Assembly (NCBI RefSeq): GCF_015477765.1
Contig: NZ_JADLQQ010000007.1
Location: forward strand, 248,001-312,000
Reading direction: 5' to 3'
Source: Nocardia transvalensis
GTDB lineage: Bacteria > Actinomycetota > Actinomycetes > Mycobacteriales > Mycobacteriaceae
Length of the DNA stretch: 64,000 nt
This document shows positions 50,609-59,070 of the stretch, in pieces. Made by a program: the position numbers and the translations under genes. The notes under the pieces are model-generated. The model ran no database searches and had not been told where the DNA came from. It saw nothing but the letters and a program-made list of their open reading frames with translations. Within the stretch, counting starts at the first letter, position 1, and each line of letters begins with the position of its first letter.

Positions 50609-51163
50609 ATGACCGTCTCGTACACCTCGGTTTTCACCCCCATGGCAGCGGAACTACCGCCGGATACCGATGTGGACGCGATCCTGGTGGACCTGGCCGA
50701 CAACCACGTCGCCGCGCCGAAGGGGAAGAACCAGGACGAACTTGCGGCCATCGTGAATGATGCTCGAGAACACGGCATTCCGCTGAGTATCGTTGTCGTG
50801 CCGGGCAATCCGGCCCGCGAATCCGATCTGCGCGACCTGGCCACGGACGTCGGCAAGGCCGAACACGGCACGGTCGCCGTTTTCAGTGACAGCTGGGTGG
50901 GCACCTACAGCGATACGTTCACCCGGGCCCGGCTCGAGTGGGCCGAGGACACGGCCAAGTACACGGGTGGGCAGAGCGCGGTGGCCGCTCGCATCTTCGT
51001 CGACCACCTCGAGACTCCGGAGAAGCTGTCATGGACGGCGGTCACCGGAGTCCTGCTGGCGGGAACCGTCATCGCGGTCGGCGGGCTGTACTTCGTCAAA
51101 TCGCGGCGCGCTGCTCGTCAACGGGCGGCGACGACGGACGACGAACGCTCCGCGCGCGTCTGA
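50609..51163 (+). CDS. Rv1476-like membrane protein (DUF6676)
   Basis: A 184-residue protein, length like Rv1476 (186). The N-terminal 130 residues form a cytosolic-looking or periplasmic alpha/beta domain (D-V-D-A-I-L-V-D-L-A-D, G-I-P-L-S-I-V-V-V-P-G-N, G-T-V-A-V-F-S-D-S-W-V-G-T-Y), followed by one membrane helix (about 140-160: V-T-G-V-L-L-A-G-T-V-I-A-V-G-G-L-Y-F) and a basic C-terminus. Position between acn and ripA is the same as in mycobacteria. Function unknown; the conserved link with ripA hints at cell-wall growth. Confidence 0.85.
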   Translation: MTVSYTSVFTPMAAELPPDTDVDAILVDLADNHVAAPKGKNQDELAAIVNDAREHGIPLSIVVVPGNPARESDLRDLATDVGKAEHGTVAVFSDSWVGTYSDTFTRARLEWAEDTAKYTGGQSAVAARIFVDHLETPEKLSWTAVTGVLLAGTVIAVGGLYFVKSRRAARQRAATTDDERSARV

Positions 51164-51521
51164 TTTCTCGTCATCCCCTCTGGATCCCGGACCGGACCCA
51201 TTAACACTTGGTCCGTAGCCGTCCGTTCCACTGAACGTACGGTTTGTTTTGTCCGATAGAACCCTTATCCGCATCTGGCAAATCATTGGCAACGCCCGAA
51301 ATATCCGTATGGGTTTCTGTTGCCACTGTTTCATCCGTGGAGGAAGTGTCGTACGGTTTGGAACGACACTCTTGGGGAAGATGTGTCGCATGGGTTGCCG
51401 GCTACCGCTGAATACTGCGGTTCCAGCTGGTGCTCGTGAGGCGATGCCGGTGACTGATCGCCCTGCGCAGTCCCGGTGACGTCTCGTTCCCCGGGGCCGC
51501 GGTGGGATCCAGGGAGGTGTG
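51164..51521 (+). other. 358-bp ripA upstream region with a leader hairpin
   Basis: No gene found. It contains a direct repeat TGGCAA-N5-TGGCAA (near 51285-51300), which could be a response-regulator box such as MtrA's, known to control ripA in mycobacteria. It also has a hairpin AGTGTCGT (51345-51352) / ACGACACT (51363-51370). GGGAGGT lies just before the ripA ATG. The length suggests a long structured 5' leader. Confidence 0.4.
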
Positions 51522-52943
51522 ATGCAAGTGTCGGCAAGGGGGCGAGGTGGCCCGCTATGGGTCGCTCTCGGGTTGCTGATGTGCACGATCGCGTTGACGG
51601 TGACCGCCACGGTGGTGAGCGCGGCGCCGCCGCCACCGGCCAATCCGAGCGACGGGGACATCGCCTCGGCCAACGGCCAGGTCGACGCGTCGGTCACCGA
51701 GGTCAGCGGGTTGATCAACGAGGTTGCCGGGGCCGAACAGCAGTTGCAGCAGCTCGATACCGAGGTCGCCCGCAAGCGCGAGGCGGTCAACAAGGCGCTG
51801 GTCGATCTGCAGACCGCCCGCGAGGCCGCCGATGCGGCCGCGGCCGTCGTCGCGGGCACCCAGCGTGATCTGGCCGATGCCGGCACCAAGGTGACCCAGG
51901 CGCGCAGTGAATTCGACAAGTTCGCCATCGAGGCATACACCCAGCCGGGGACCTCGTCGATGGTCAACGTCCTCGCGGGCGCCGACCCGGCCACCGCGCT
52001 CGAACGCGGTCAGACCCTGGCCATCGCGTCGAAGTCCCAGCAGGACGCCCTGGAACGGCTGCGCCGGGCCCAGGTCGAACAGGCGAACAAGGATTCGGCC
52101 GCGCGCAAGGCCAAACAGGCCGCCGATGCCGCGGCGGCCGAAGCCGAGCAGAAGAAGATCGAGGCCCTCGAAGCCGTCGCGGCGGTCAAGGCCGCCCAGG
52201 AACAGCAGGCGGCTCGCCGCAATGCCCTTGTTCAGCAACGCGATTCGGCACAGCAGCGGCTGAACGCGGCCCGCGAGCGAGTCGCCGGGCTGCAGGGGCA
52301 GCGCGAGGCGTTCCTGGCCTGGGATCGCCAGCGCCGGGCCGAGGAGGCCGCCGCCCAGGCCGCCGCGGCGGCGGCCGCCGCGCGCGCCGCGGCCAACCGG
52401 GAGGCTCAGGACCGCGCCGCGCAGCTGGGCGACGGCAAACGCCCGCACACCCAGCTCGGCAACGACCCGCCGCCGCACCGGTCGATGCCGAATCCGCCGA
52501 GCCGCCCCTCGGGCAGCCGGGCCGAGCAGATCGAGACCGTCGTCGATCGGGCGATGTCGCAGCTGGGCGTGACCTACGCCTGGGGCGGCGGCGACGAGGA
52601 CGGGCCGACGCTGGGCATCCACGACGGCGGTGTCGCCGACAGTTACGGCGATTTCAACAAGGTCGGCTTCGACTGCTCCGGGCTGATGATCTACGCCTTC
52701 GCGGGTATCGGGATTTCGCTGCCGCACTACAGCGGCTATCAATACAACATGGGCACCCGCGTTCCGGTGGCCGAGCGTGAGCGCGGCGACATGCTGTTCT
52801 GGGGTCCGAACGGCAGCGAACACGTGGCGCTGTATCTGGGCGGCGGAAAAATGATCGAGGCACCCGAATCCGGCGATGTGGTCAAAATCTCTCCGGTGCG
52901 CGAGGGCGGAATTATGCCTTACGCAGTACGACTGATCGAGTGA
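51522..52943 (+). CDS. ripA: Peptidoglycan endopeptidase RipA (NlpC/P60)
   Basis: A 473-residue secreted D,L-endopeptidase needed for daughter-cell separation in mycobacteria. A signal peptide ends at V-S-A-A (residue 35), a long coiled coil follows (about 55-300, Ala/Glu/Gln/Arg heptads), then a basic Pro-rich linker and an NlpC/P60 domain with C385 (F-D-C-S-G), H434 (S-E-H-V-A) and E446, exactly the triad spacing of M. tuberculosis RipA (C383, H432, E444). The coiled coil is the autoinhibitory and localisation part in the family. ATG 51522 with GGGAGGT upstream. MtrA-type and cell-division control expected. Confidence 0.95.
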   Translation: MQVSARGRGGPLWVALGLLMCTIALTVTATVVSAAPPPPANPSDGDIASANGQVDASVTEVSGLINEVAGAEQQLQQLDTEVARKREAVNKALVDLQTAREAADAAAAVVAGTQRDLADAGTKVTQARSEFDKFAIEAYTQPGTSSMVNVLAGADPATALERGQTLAIASKSQQDALERLRRAQVEQANKDSAARKAKQAADAAAAEAEQKKIEALEAVAAVKAAQEQQAARRNALVQQRDSAQQRLNAARERVAGLQGQREAFLAWDRQRRAEEAAAQAAAAAAAARAAANREAQDRAAQLGDGKRPHTQLGNDPPPHRSMPNPPSRPSGSRAEQIETVVDRAMSQLGVTYAWGGGDEDGPTLGIHDGGVADSYGDFNKVGFDCSGLMIYAFAGIGISLPHYSGYQYNMGTRVPVAERERGDMLFWGPNGSEHVALYLGGGKMIEAPESGDVVKISPVREGGIMPYAVRLIE

Positions 52944-53405
52944 TACCGGCTGTCTATATAACCAGGAAAATGATCTGAACGACTGTCCAGGAATCGGACA
53001 ATCGGAACCGAACCGGCCGGTCTTGCGACTCTGAGTACCCTCTCGATTTCCTGTTGCTACCACTCGGTAGTAACTGTTAGCGTGCGTTCGTGACCTTGTA
53101 TTTCCCGCTCCCGTGCCGGAGGCTGCGTTGAAAGCTCTTGTGCTGGAATGGATTACACGATGCCCGTCGGTCACAGCCGAGCCGCCGTTCCCGTAATCCC
53201 GGGCGGCATTCCCATCGGTTCGCCTACCGATTCTCCGCCTGCAAAGAATTGACAATGCCTCGCCCGCGCGAGCCGAATTTCGTGCGGGTGGCTATTCCGC
53301 GCGGCACCGACGTCTCGGTAGGTGATGACGACTGCGAATTTCGCATCGCCTGTGCAATAAATTTTCGAGTCGGTCGACAGACCGTGCAGTGAATGGGAGA
53401 CCCTC
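52944..53405. other. 462-bp region between ripA and the papA5-like gene, where ripB would be expected
   Basis: In mycobacteria ripB (a second NlpC/P60 gene) follows ripA directly. Here there is no NlpC/P60 frame. The region is poorer in GC than its flanks, especially at both ends (for example GTCTATATAACC near 52951 and GCAATAAATTTTCG near 53355). A 45-codon frame from about 53255 to 53392 ends 13 bp before the papA5-like start, but has no clear ribosome binding site and I do not call it. Confidence 0.5.
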
Positions 53406-54647
53406 ATGACCACGTCCGGAATCGCGCGTTCGCTGGCACCCAGCGAGGCGATGTTCACCGGCAACCAGCTCTACGTCGGATATTCCGTCCGCACCTCCGG
53501 CGACCTGAATCTCGAGGCGCTCGACGCCGCCTACCAGTCGGTGATCGATGCCTATCCGGTGCTGGCGGCCCGCATCGACACCACCGCCGACGGCGACGCG
53601 GTCATCGTCACCTCCGATGCTCGCCCGCAGGTGCAGGTCGGCGGCGGTGACCTGGAGCGCGGCCTGGCCGGGGCGGATCTGGATCAGCAGCGCGCGCTCA
53701 GCGGACTGACCGTCGTCCGCGACGGCGCCCAGTCGTGCGTGACCCTGGCGACCCATCACAGCATCGCCGACGCCTACCACTCCTTCGGGGTCCTCGAGGC
53801 GCTGTGGGCCCGCTACACCGATATCGTCGACGGTGCCGCCGCCGAGCTGGCCTGCCAGCCCTATCCCAAGTCGGTGGAGCAGCTGCTGGCCGAGCGCGGC
53901 ATCGAAGGCGGCGTCCCCGAATCCCCGGCGGCCGACCTCGCGGCCGAGCAGCTCCCGCCCCAGCCGCCCGCCACCGAACCGGTCACCCTGGCGATGGCCC
54001 GCCACCGCCTGACCGCCGAGGAGACCGCGGCCCTGGCCGCGCTGGGCCACCGCGAGCGGGTCACCATCAACGGCCTGCTGTCCGGCGCGGTCCTGCTCGC
54101 CCAGGCGGAGCTGCGCGAGAAGCCACTGGCGGAGCTGATCTATGTGTACCCGGTGAACCTGCGGACCCGGCTCACCCCGCAGATCGGCCTCACCGAGGGC
54201 ACCAACGTCCTCGGTTTCGCCACCTTCCAGGCCGCCGATGTCGAACCCGAGGCGGTCGCCGTGGGCCGCGAGGTCTGCGCGCAGCTGCACGCCGGACTCG
54301 CCGAGGGCAGCATCCAGCGCAGTGCCCTGCAGCTGAGCGACGCGCAGGCGATGGCCCGGGCCGGGGAGGCGTTGGGCGACGGGGCGATCGTGATGACGAA
54401 CTGGGGCCCGGTGCCGGCGCTGCGCTCGCCCGGCGCGTTGCGGCTCACCGATTTCCGCGGCACCTTCCACGCCAGGGTCGCCCCCGACGCGCCCACCCAG
54501 CCGGCCTGGGGCAGCGCCTTTCTCGTCAGCACCTTCGACGGGCGGCTCAGCATCGAACTCCCGCAGCTCGACAACGACCCGCTGTCCGGGCAGCGCGCCA
54601 TCGACGCGCTGCGCGAGCAGCTGAACCGGCTGCTGTCGCGGGGGTGA
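53406..54647 (+). CDS. PapA5-like polyketide/lipid acyltransferase (condensation-domain superfamily)
   Basis: A 413-residue enzyme with the acyltransferase motif H117-H118-S-I-A-D122 (H-H-x3-D) near residue 120, S-E-A-M-F in the N-terminal region, A-Y-P-V-L-A-A-R and the late N-W-G-P-V element. Length and motifs match PapA5, which moves mycocerosyl chains from a polyketide synthase to phthiocerol. No PKS, FadD or MmpL gene is near, so here it probably acylates some other envelope alcohol or sugar. It stands where ripB is expected, with AT-richer DNA on the left and an IS200/IS605-like end on the right, so insertion is plausible. Confidence 0.8.
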   Translation: MTTSGIARSLAPSEAMFTGNQLYVGYSVRTSGDLNLEALDAAYQSVIDAYPVLAARIDTTADGDAVIVTSDARPQVQVGGGDLERGLAGADLDQQRALSGLTVVRDGAQSCVTLATHHSIADAYHSFGVLEALWARYTDIVDGAAAELACQPYPKSVEQLLAERGIEGGVPESPAADLAAEQLPPQPPATEPVTLAMARHRLTAEETAALAALGHRERVTINGLLSGAVLLAQAELREKPLAELIYVYPVNLRTRLTPQIGLTEGTNVLGFATFQAADVEPEAVAVGREVCAQLHAGLAEGSIQRSALQLSDAQAMARAGEALGDGAIVMTNWGPVPALRSPGALRLTDFRGTFHARVAPDAPTQPAWGSAFLVSTFDGRLSIELPQLDNDPLSGQRAIDALREQLNRLLSRG

Positions 54648-54719
54648 TCACCGGCGCTGTCCAGCGGCCGCCGCGCGCGATGTGCGTTACTGTGCAGTGT
54701 GTCGCGTATTACGGCGGCG

Positions 54720-54845
54720 GGCCGCTGGGCAAGCGGTTACAGCCTGTGGAGACCCTCGGCAACCGAGCGGTCGGCGAAGCAGGAATCAGCAGGAAACCGC
54801 GAGGGAGTACTGCCGAATCCCCTGGCCGCGTTGGGGGAGGATGCC
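54720..54845 (+). mobile_element. IS200/IS605-type right-end (omegaRNA-like) remnant without tnpB
   Basis: GAAGCAGGAATC (54776-54787), followed after 27 nt by GAATCCCC (54815-54822), a short GC loop and GGGGGAGGATGCC (54833-54845), resembles the right end of actinobacterial IS200/IS605 elements. That end encodes the TnpB guide RNA: GAAGCAGGAA...GAATCCCC-stem-GGGGAGGATGTC in the copies I remember. No tnpA or tnpB frame is present; the gene to the left is the papA5-like gene. I read this as a relic, or possibly a retained small RNA in the moxR1 leader. The rest of the 299-bp gap has no gene. Confidence 0.4.
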
Positions 54846-54946
54846 GAACCTGGAATAGTTGTGGTGAGCGACACCGAATCGATCCGGTGCCGGATCACAG
54901 GATGCAGTGGGCGAGCCTCTCGAGGCCGGACTAGGCGAAAGCGGGG

Positions 54947-56128
54947 ATGTTGGTGACTTCGACGGATGGTGTGAGCACGGTGAATTCGGCGCAGGATGCG
55001 CCGTCGCCCAACACCCTCGAGCGCGATGTCCAGACCCTGGAGAAGGCGATCTACGAAGTCAAACGCGTGATCGTCGGACAGGACCGCCTGGTGGAACGGC
55101 TGCTGGTGGGCGTGCTGGCCCGCGGGCACGTGCTGCTGGAAGGTGTTCCGGGCATCGCCAAGACGCTCGCGGTGGAGACCTTCGCCAAGGTGGTGGGCGG
55201 CTCGTTCTCGCGTGTGCAGTTCACTCCCGATCTGGTGCCCACCGACCTCGTCGGTACCCGCATCTATCGGCAGGGTCGCGAGGAGTTCGATACCGAACTG
55301 GGCCCGGTGGTCGCGAACTTCGTGCTCGCCGACGAGATCAACCGTGCGCCCGCGAAGGTGCAGTCGGCACTGCTCGAGGTGATGGCCGAGCGGCACGTCT
55401 CGATCGGTGGCAAGACCTACCCGATGCCGGATCCGTTCCTGGTGATGGCGACTCAGAACCCGATCGAGAGCGAGGGCGTGTACCCGCTGCCCGAGGCGCA
55501 GCGTGACCGCTTCCTGTTCAAGGTGGTCGTCGACTACCCCTCGGTGGAGGAGGAGCGCGAGATCATCTACCGGATGGGTGTCACCCCGCCGGAACCCAAG
55601 CAGGTGCTGGAGCCGGCCGAGCTGATCCGGCTGCAGAAGTTGGCCGCCAACACCTTCGTCCACCACGCGCTGGTCGATTACGTGGTGCGGGTGATCGCCG
55701 CGACGCGCAAGCCCGCTGAATTCGGTTTGAACGATGTGGCGGGCTGGGTTGCCTACGGTGCTTCGCCGCGCGCGAGCCTGGGCATCATCGCGGCCGCGCG
55801 CGCCGTGGCGCTGATTCGCGGCCGCGATTACGTGGTGCCGCAGGATGTGGTCGAGGTGGTGCCGGATGTGCTGCGCCACCGCCTGGTGCTGTCCTACGAC
55901 GCGCTCGCCGACGAGGTCAGCCCCGACGACGTGATCCGGCGGGTGCTGCAGACGGTGGGCCTGCCGCAGGTCGCCCCGCAGGCGAATGCGCCCGCCCAGC
56001 CCAACGGTCCGGCGCCGATGCCCGCGCCCGCCCAGCCCGCGCCCGCGCAGCCCGCCGGGCAGCAACCGGTGCCGCCGGCGCCCAACGGCCAGCAGAACGC
56101 CGGGCAGCCGCAGCAGCAGCGTCAGTGA
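54947..56128 (+). CDS. moxR1: MoxR-family AAA+ ATPase (MoxR1, Rv1479-like)
   Basis: A 393-residue AAA+ ATPase: Walker A in L-E-G-V-P-G-I-A-K-T, Walker B in F-V-L-A-D-E-I-N-R-A, sensor region A-T-Q-N-P-I-E-S-E-G and R-F-L-F-K. The last 65 residues are a Pro/Gln/Ala-rich disordered tail. MoxR proteins work as chaperones together with VWA proteins encoded next to them; the following DUF58 and VWA genes overlap by 4 bp each, as in Rv1479-Rv1481. Linked to envelope and stress functions. ATG 54947 follows GCGGGG. Confidence 0.92.
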   Translation: MLVTSTDGVSTVNSAQDAPSPNTLERDVQTLEKAIYEVKRVIVGQDRLVERLLVGVLARGHVLLEGVPGIAKTLAVETFAKVVGGSFSRVQFTPDLVPTDLVGTRIYRQGREEFDTELGPVVANFVLADEINRAPAKVQSALLEVMAERHVSIGGKTYPMPDPFLVMATQNPIESEGVYPLPEAQRDRFLFKVVVDYPSVEEEREIIYRMGVTPPEPKQVLEPAELIRLQKLAANTFVHHALVDYVVRVIAATRKPAEFGLNDVAGWVAYGASPRASLGIIAAARAVALIRGRDYVVPQDVVEVVPDVLRHRLVLSYDALADEVSPDDVIRRVLQTVGLPQVAPQANAPAQPNGPAPMPAPAQPAPAQPAGQQPVPPAPNGQQNAGQPQQQRQ

Positions 56129-57135
56129 CCGGAGCATCGGATTCGGTTGCACCAGTGACGATTCCAGCAAATCCCCCGCCCGGCCACGCGAGTACCGCGC
56201 CACCGTCGTTCCGCTCCGGTGAGCTCACCGACCCGCGGTTGACGGCCGCGCTGAAGACCCTGGAGCTGACCGTGCGCCGCCGCCTCGACGGTGTGCTGCA
56301 CGGCGATCACCTCGGCCTGATCCCGGGACCCGGATCGGAACCGGGTGATGCGCGGCTGTATCAGCCGGGTGACGATGTGCGGCAGATGGATTGGTCGGTC
56401 ACCGCCCGCACCACCCATCCGCACGTGCGGCAGATGATCGCCGACCGGGAGCTCGAGACCTGGTTGGTGGTGGACCTGTCGGCGAGCCTGGACTTCGGGA
56501 CCGCCCGGTGCCAGAAGCGGGATCTGGTGGTCGCCGCCGCGGCCGCGGTCACCCACCTCACCAGCGGTGGCGGTAATCGCGTCGGTGCCGTCGTCGCCAA
56601 TGGTGAACGGCTGTTTCGTATTCCGGCCCGCAGCGGGCGCGTGCACGCGCAGTCGATGCTGCGCAAGATCGCGACCACGCCGCACGCGGCCGACGGGGTG
56701 CGCGGCGATCTGCGCGGCGCCCTCGAGTCGCTGCGCCGGCCGCAACGCAAACGCGGTCTGGCCGTAGTTATTTCGGACTTCCTCGGCGATATCGACTGGC
56801 AGCGCTCGCTGCGCGCCATCTCCGGCCGTCACGATCTGCTCGCGGTGGAGGTGCTCGATCCGCTGGATCTGGACCTGCCCGATGTGGGTGACGTGGTGCT
56901 GCACGATCCGGAGACCGGGCACACCCGAGAGTTCAGCGTGACGCCCACGCTGCGTGCCGATTTCGCGCATGCCGCGCAGCGCCACCGCGAGCAGGTCGAG
57001 CAGTCGCTGCGCAGTGCCGGCGCGCCGGTGATGACGCTGCGCACCGATCGGGACTGGATCGCCGACGTCGTCCGGTTCGTGTCCACTCGGCGCCACACCT
57101 TCGGCGCCCCGACCGGGCGGGTTCCTCGACAGTGA
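56125..57135 (+). CDS. DUF58 domain protein (Rv1480-like)
   Basis: A 336-residue protein with the DUF58 signature: G-D-D-V-R-Q-M-D-W-S-V-T-A-R-T (residues 79-93), where the usual motif is G-D-D-x-R-x-I-D-W, and a degenerate VWA-like fold behind it (V-V-D-L-S-A-S-L-D-F-G). GTG 56125 overlaps the moxR1 stop (GTGA) and its own stop overlaps the next GTG. Probably a scaffold or substrate adaptor of the MoxR complex at the membrane; no membrane segment is obvious. Confidence 0.9.
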   Translation: MTGASDSVAPVTIPANPPPGHASTAPPSFRSGELTDPRLTAALKTLELTVRRRLDGVLHGDHLGLIPGPGSEPGDARLYQPGDDVRQMDWSVTARTTHPHVRQMIADRELETWLVVDLSASLDFGTARCQKRDLVVAAAAAVTHLTSGGGNRVGAVVANGERLFRIPARSGRVHAQSMLRKIATTPHAADGVRGDLRGALESLRRPQRKRGLAVVISDFLGDIDWQRSLRAISGRHDLLAVEVLDPLDLDLPDVGDVVLHDPETGHTREFSVTPTLRADFAHAAQRHREQVEQSLRSAGAPVMTLRTDRDWIADVVRFVSTRRHTFGAPTGRVPRQ

Positions 57136-58133
57136 GTATTTCGCATTTCTCCGCCGCCATCTGGCTCGGCTTCCTCGTCGTCGTCGCCCTGATCGCGCTG
57201 CTGTACGTGGTGATGCAGCGCCGCCGCCAACGGCACATGCTGCTGTTCTCCAATATGGAGACCCTGGAGAAGGTCGCCCCGAAGCGGCCCAGCGCCTGGC
57301 GCCACGTCCCGGTGGCCCTCCTGCTGGTCGGCCTGGCGCTGCTGACCGTCGCCGCCGCGGGCCCACAGGCAGCCAAGAAGGTTCCCCGCAACCGCGCCAC
57401 AGTGATGCTGGTGATCGACGTGTCCCTATCGATGGAGGCCACCGACGTCCCACCCTCCCGCATCCAGGTAGCGAAAAAGGCCGGTAAGGAATTCGTCGAC
57501 GAACTACCCGGCGGCCTCAACATCGGTTTGGTGGCCTTCGCGGGCACCGCCTCGGTCCTGGTGTCACCGACCACCAACCACGAGGCCATGAAGGCCGCGA
57601 TCGACAACCTGAAACTCTCCGAACGCACGGCCACCGGCGAAGGAATCGCCTCGGCCCTCCAGGCCATCGACACGCTCGGCGCAGTGCTCGGCGGGGCCCA
57701 GCAACCACCGCCCGCCCGCATCGTGCTGATGTCCGACGGCAAACAGACGGTCCCGGACTTCGAGGATTACGACAATCCGCGCCACGAATTCGTGCAGGCC
57801 CGGATCGCCAAACAGAAGAACATCCCGATTTCCACGATCTCCTTCGGCACCCGCTGGGGCAGGGTGGACATCCCGCTGCCCGACGGTGGAACGCATGGTC
57901 AAGAGGTGCCGGTCGACGACGACGCCATGGGAGAGATCGCCAAGCTGTCCGGCGGTGAGTTCTACACGGCCTCCACATTGCAGGAGCTGAGCACGGTCTA
58001 CGACACCCTGCAAAGCCAGATCGGCTACGAGATGACCATGGGCGACGCCAGCCGCCCCTGGCTGCTGCTGGGTTTGCTGCTCGCCACCGCGGGTGTGGGC
58101 GCCGGTCTGGTGTACCGCCAGCGACTTCCGTGA
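57132..58133 (+). CDS. VWA-domain membrane protein (Rv1481-like)
   Basis: A 333-residue protein of the BatA type: two N-terminal membrane helices (about residues 9-28 and 60-78), a von Willebrand factor A domain with the MIDAS motif D96-x-S98-x-S100 (V-I-D-V-S-L-S), T-A-T-G-E-G-I and M-S-D-G-K, and a C-terminal helix (about 312-328). GTG 57132 overlaps the DUF58 stop. Works with MoxR1 and the DUF58 protein as one module at the cytoplasmic membrane. Last gene before fabG1. Confidence 0.92.
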   Translation: MSISHFSAAIWLGFLVVVALIALLYVVMQRRRQRHMLLFSNMETLEKVAPKRPSAWRHVPVALLLVGLALLTVAAAGPQAAKKVPRNRATVMLVIDVSLSMEATDVPPSRIQVAKKAGKEFVDELPGGLNIGLVAFAGTASVLVSPTTNHEAMKAAIDNLKLSERTATGEGIASALQAIDTLGAVLGGAQQPPPARIVLMSDGKQTVPDFEDYDNPRHEFVQARIAKQKNIPISTISFGTRWGRVDIPLPDGGTHGQEVPVDDDAMGEIAKLSGGEFYTASTLQELSTVYDTLQSQIGYEMTMGDASRPWLLLGLLLATAGVGAGLVYRQRLP

Positions 58134-58289
58134 CGAGAACGAATTCCGTGTGAAATCCACGGTCCTCGACGGGGCCTGGAGGGGTGGATGCGACACTCTT
58201 CCAGGCCCTTGTCGTGTGCTGGGGCTGGTGCGGGCGGAGGGTCCGGGCCGGTGGTCGGGGAGCGAGTGGACGAAGGTAGGTTGAAGGCC

Positions 58290-59006
58290 ATGTCGAACAT
58301 CACATCCCGGTCGGTACTGGTGACGGGTGGCAACCGGGGCATCGGCCTCGCGGTCGCTCAGCGCCTGGCTGCCGACGGACACAAGGTTGCTGTCACGCAT
58401 CGGGGTTCGGGCGCACCGGAGGGGCTGTTCGGTGTGAAATGCGATGTGACGGATGCAGAATCGGTGAATCTCGCCTTCTCCGAGGTGGAGGAGAAGCAGG
58501 GGCCGGTGGAGGTGCTGGTCGCCAATGCGGGGATCACCGACAACACGCTGCTGATGCGGATGACCGAGGAGCAGTTCACGCGCGTTCTCGACGCGAACCT
58601 CACCGGTGCGTTCCGCTGTGCGCAGCGCGCCACGCGAGCGATGCAGCGGGCGAAGTGGGGTCGAATGATCTTCCTGGGGTCGGTGGTCGGCATGGTCGGC
58701 ATCCCGGGGCAGGTCAATTACGCCGCGTCGAAGGCGGGCCTGATCGGCATGGCGCGGGCGATCACCCGCGAGATCGGTTCCCGCAACATCACCGCGAATG
58801 TGGTGGCGCCCGGCTTCATCGACACCGAGATGACCCAGGCGATGGAGGACCGGTTCGTCGAGGCGGCCATGGAGGCCATTCCGTCCAAGCGCGTCGGCCG
58901 TCCGGAGGAAGTGGCCGCCGCGATCAGCTTCCTCGCCTCCGACGAGGCCGCCTACATCTCCGGCGCCGTCATCCCCGTGGACGGTGGAATGGGCATGGGC
59001 CACTGA
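58290..59006 (+). CDS. fabG1: 3-oxoacyl-[acyl-carrier-protein] reductase FabG1 (MabA)
   Basis: A 238-residue SDR: V-L-V-T-G-G-N-R-G-I-G (residues 9-19), a Cys in V-K-C-D-V as in MabA, N-A-G-I-T, the Ser of L-G-S-V-V-G, Y-A-A-S-K and V-D-G-G. It reduces beta-ketoacyl-AcpM with NADPH in the FAS-II elongation system that makes meromycolate chains. ATG 58290 with AAGG 5 nt upstream; an in-frame TTG at 58281 is an alternative. Directly upstream of inhA (64-bp gap), the canonical mabA-inhA operon. Confidence 0.95.
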   Translation: MSNITSRSVLVTGGNRGIGLAVAQRLAADGHKVAVTHRGSGAPEGLFGVKCDVTDAESVNLAFSEVEEKQGPVEVLVANAGITDNTLLMRMTEEQFTRVLDANLTGAFRCAQRATRAMQRAKWGRMIFLGSVVGMVGIPGQVNYAASKAGLIGMARAITREIGSRNITANVVAPGFIDTEMTQAMEDRFVEAAMEAIPSKRVGRPEEVAAAISFLASDEAAYISGAVIPVDGGMGMGH

Positions 59007-59070
59007 CCCTTTCGTCCTTTTTGTCCCCCATCCACGTAGATCTTCGACCCGACAGGAGACCCCGAACCCA

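Noticed and set aside
51164..51521. A ydaO-type c-di-AMP riboswitch in front of ripA
   Set aside because: Such riboswitches precede some actinobacterial cell-wall hydrolase genes, but I could not find the conserved core elements here.
53255..53392. A 45-codon ORF just before the papA5-like gene
   Set aside because: No clear ribosome binding site, no recognisable motif, and it lies in AT-richer spacer DNA; not supported as a gene.
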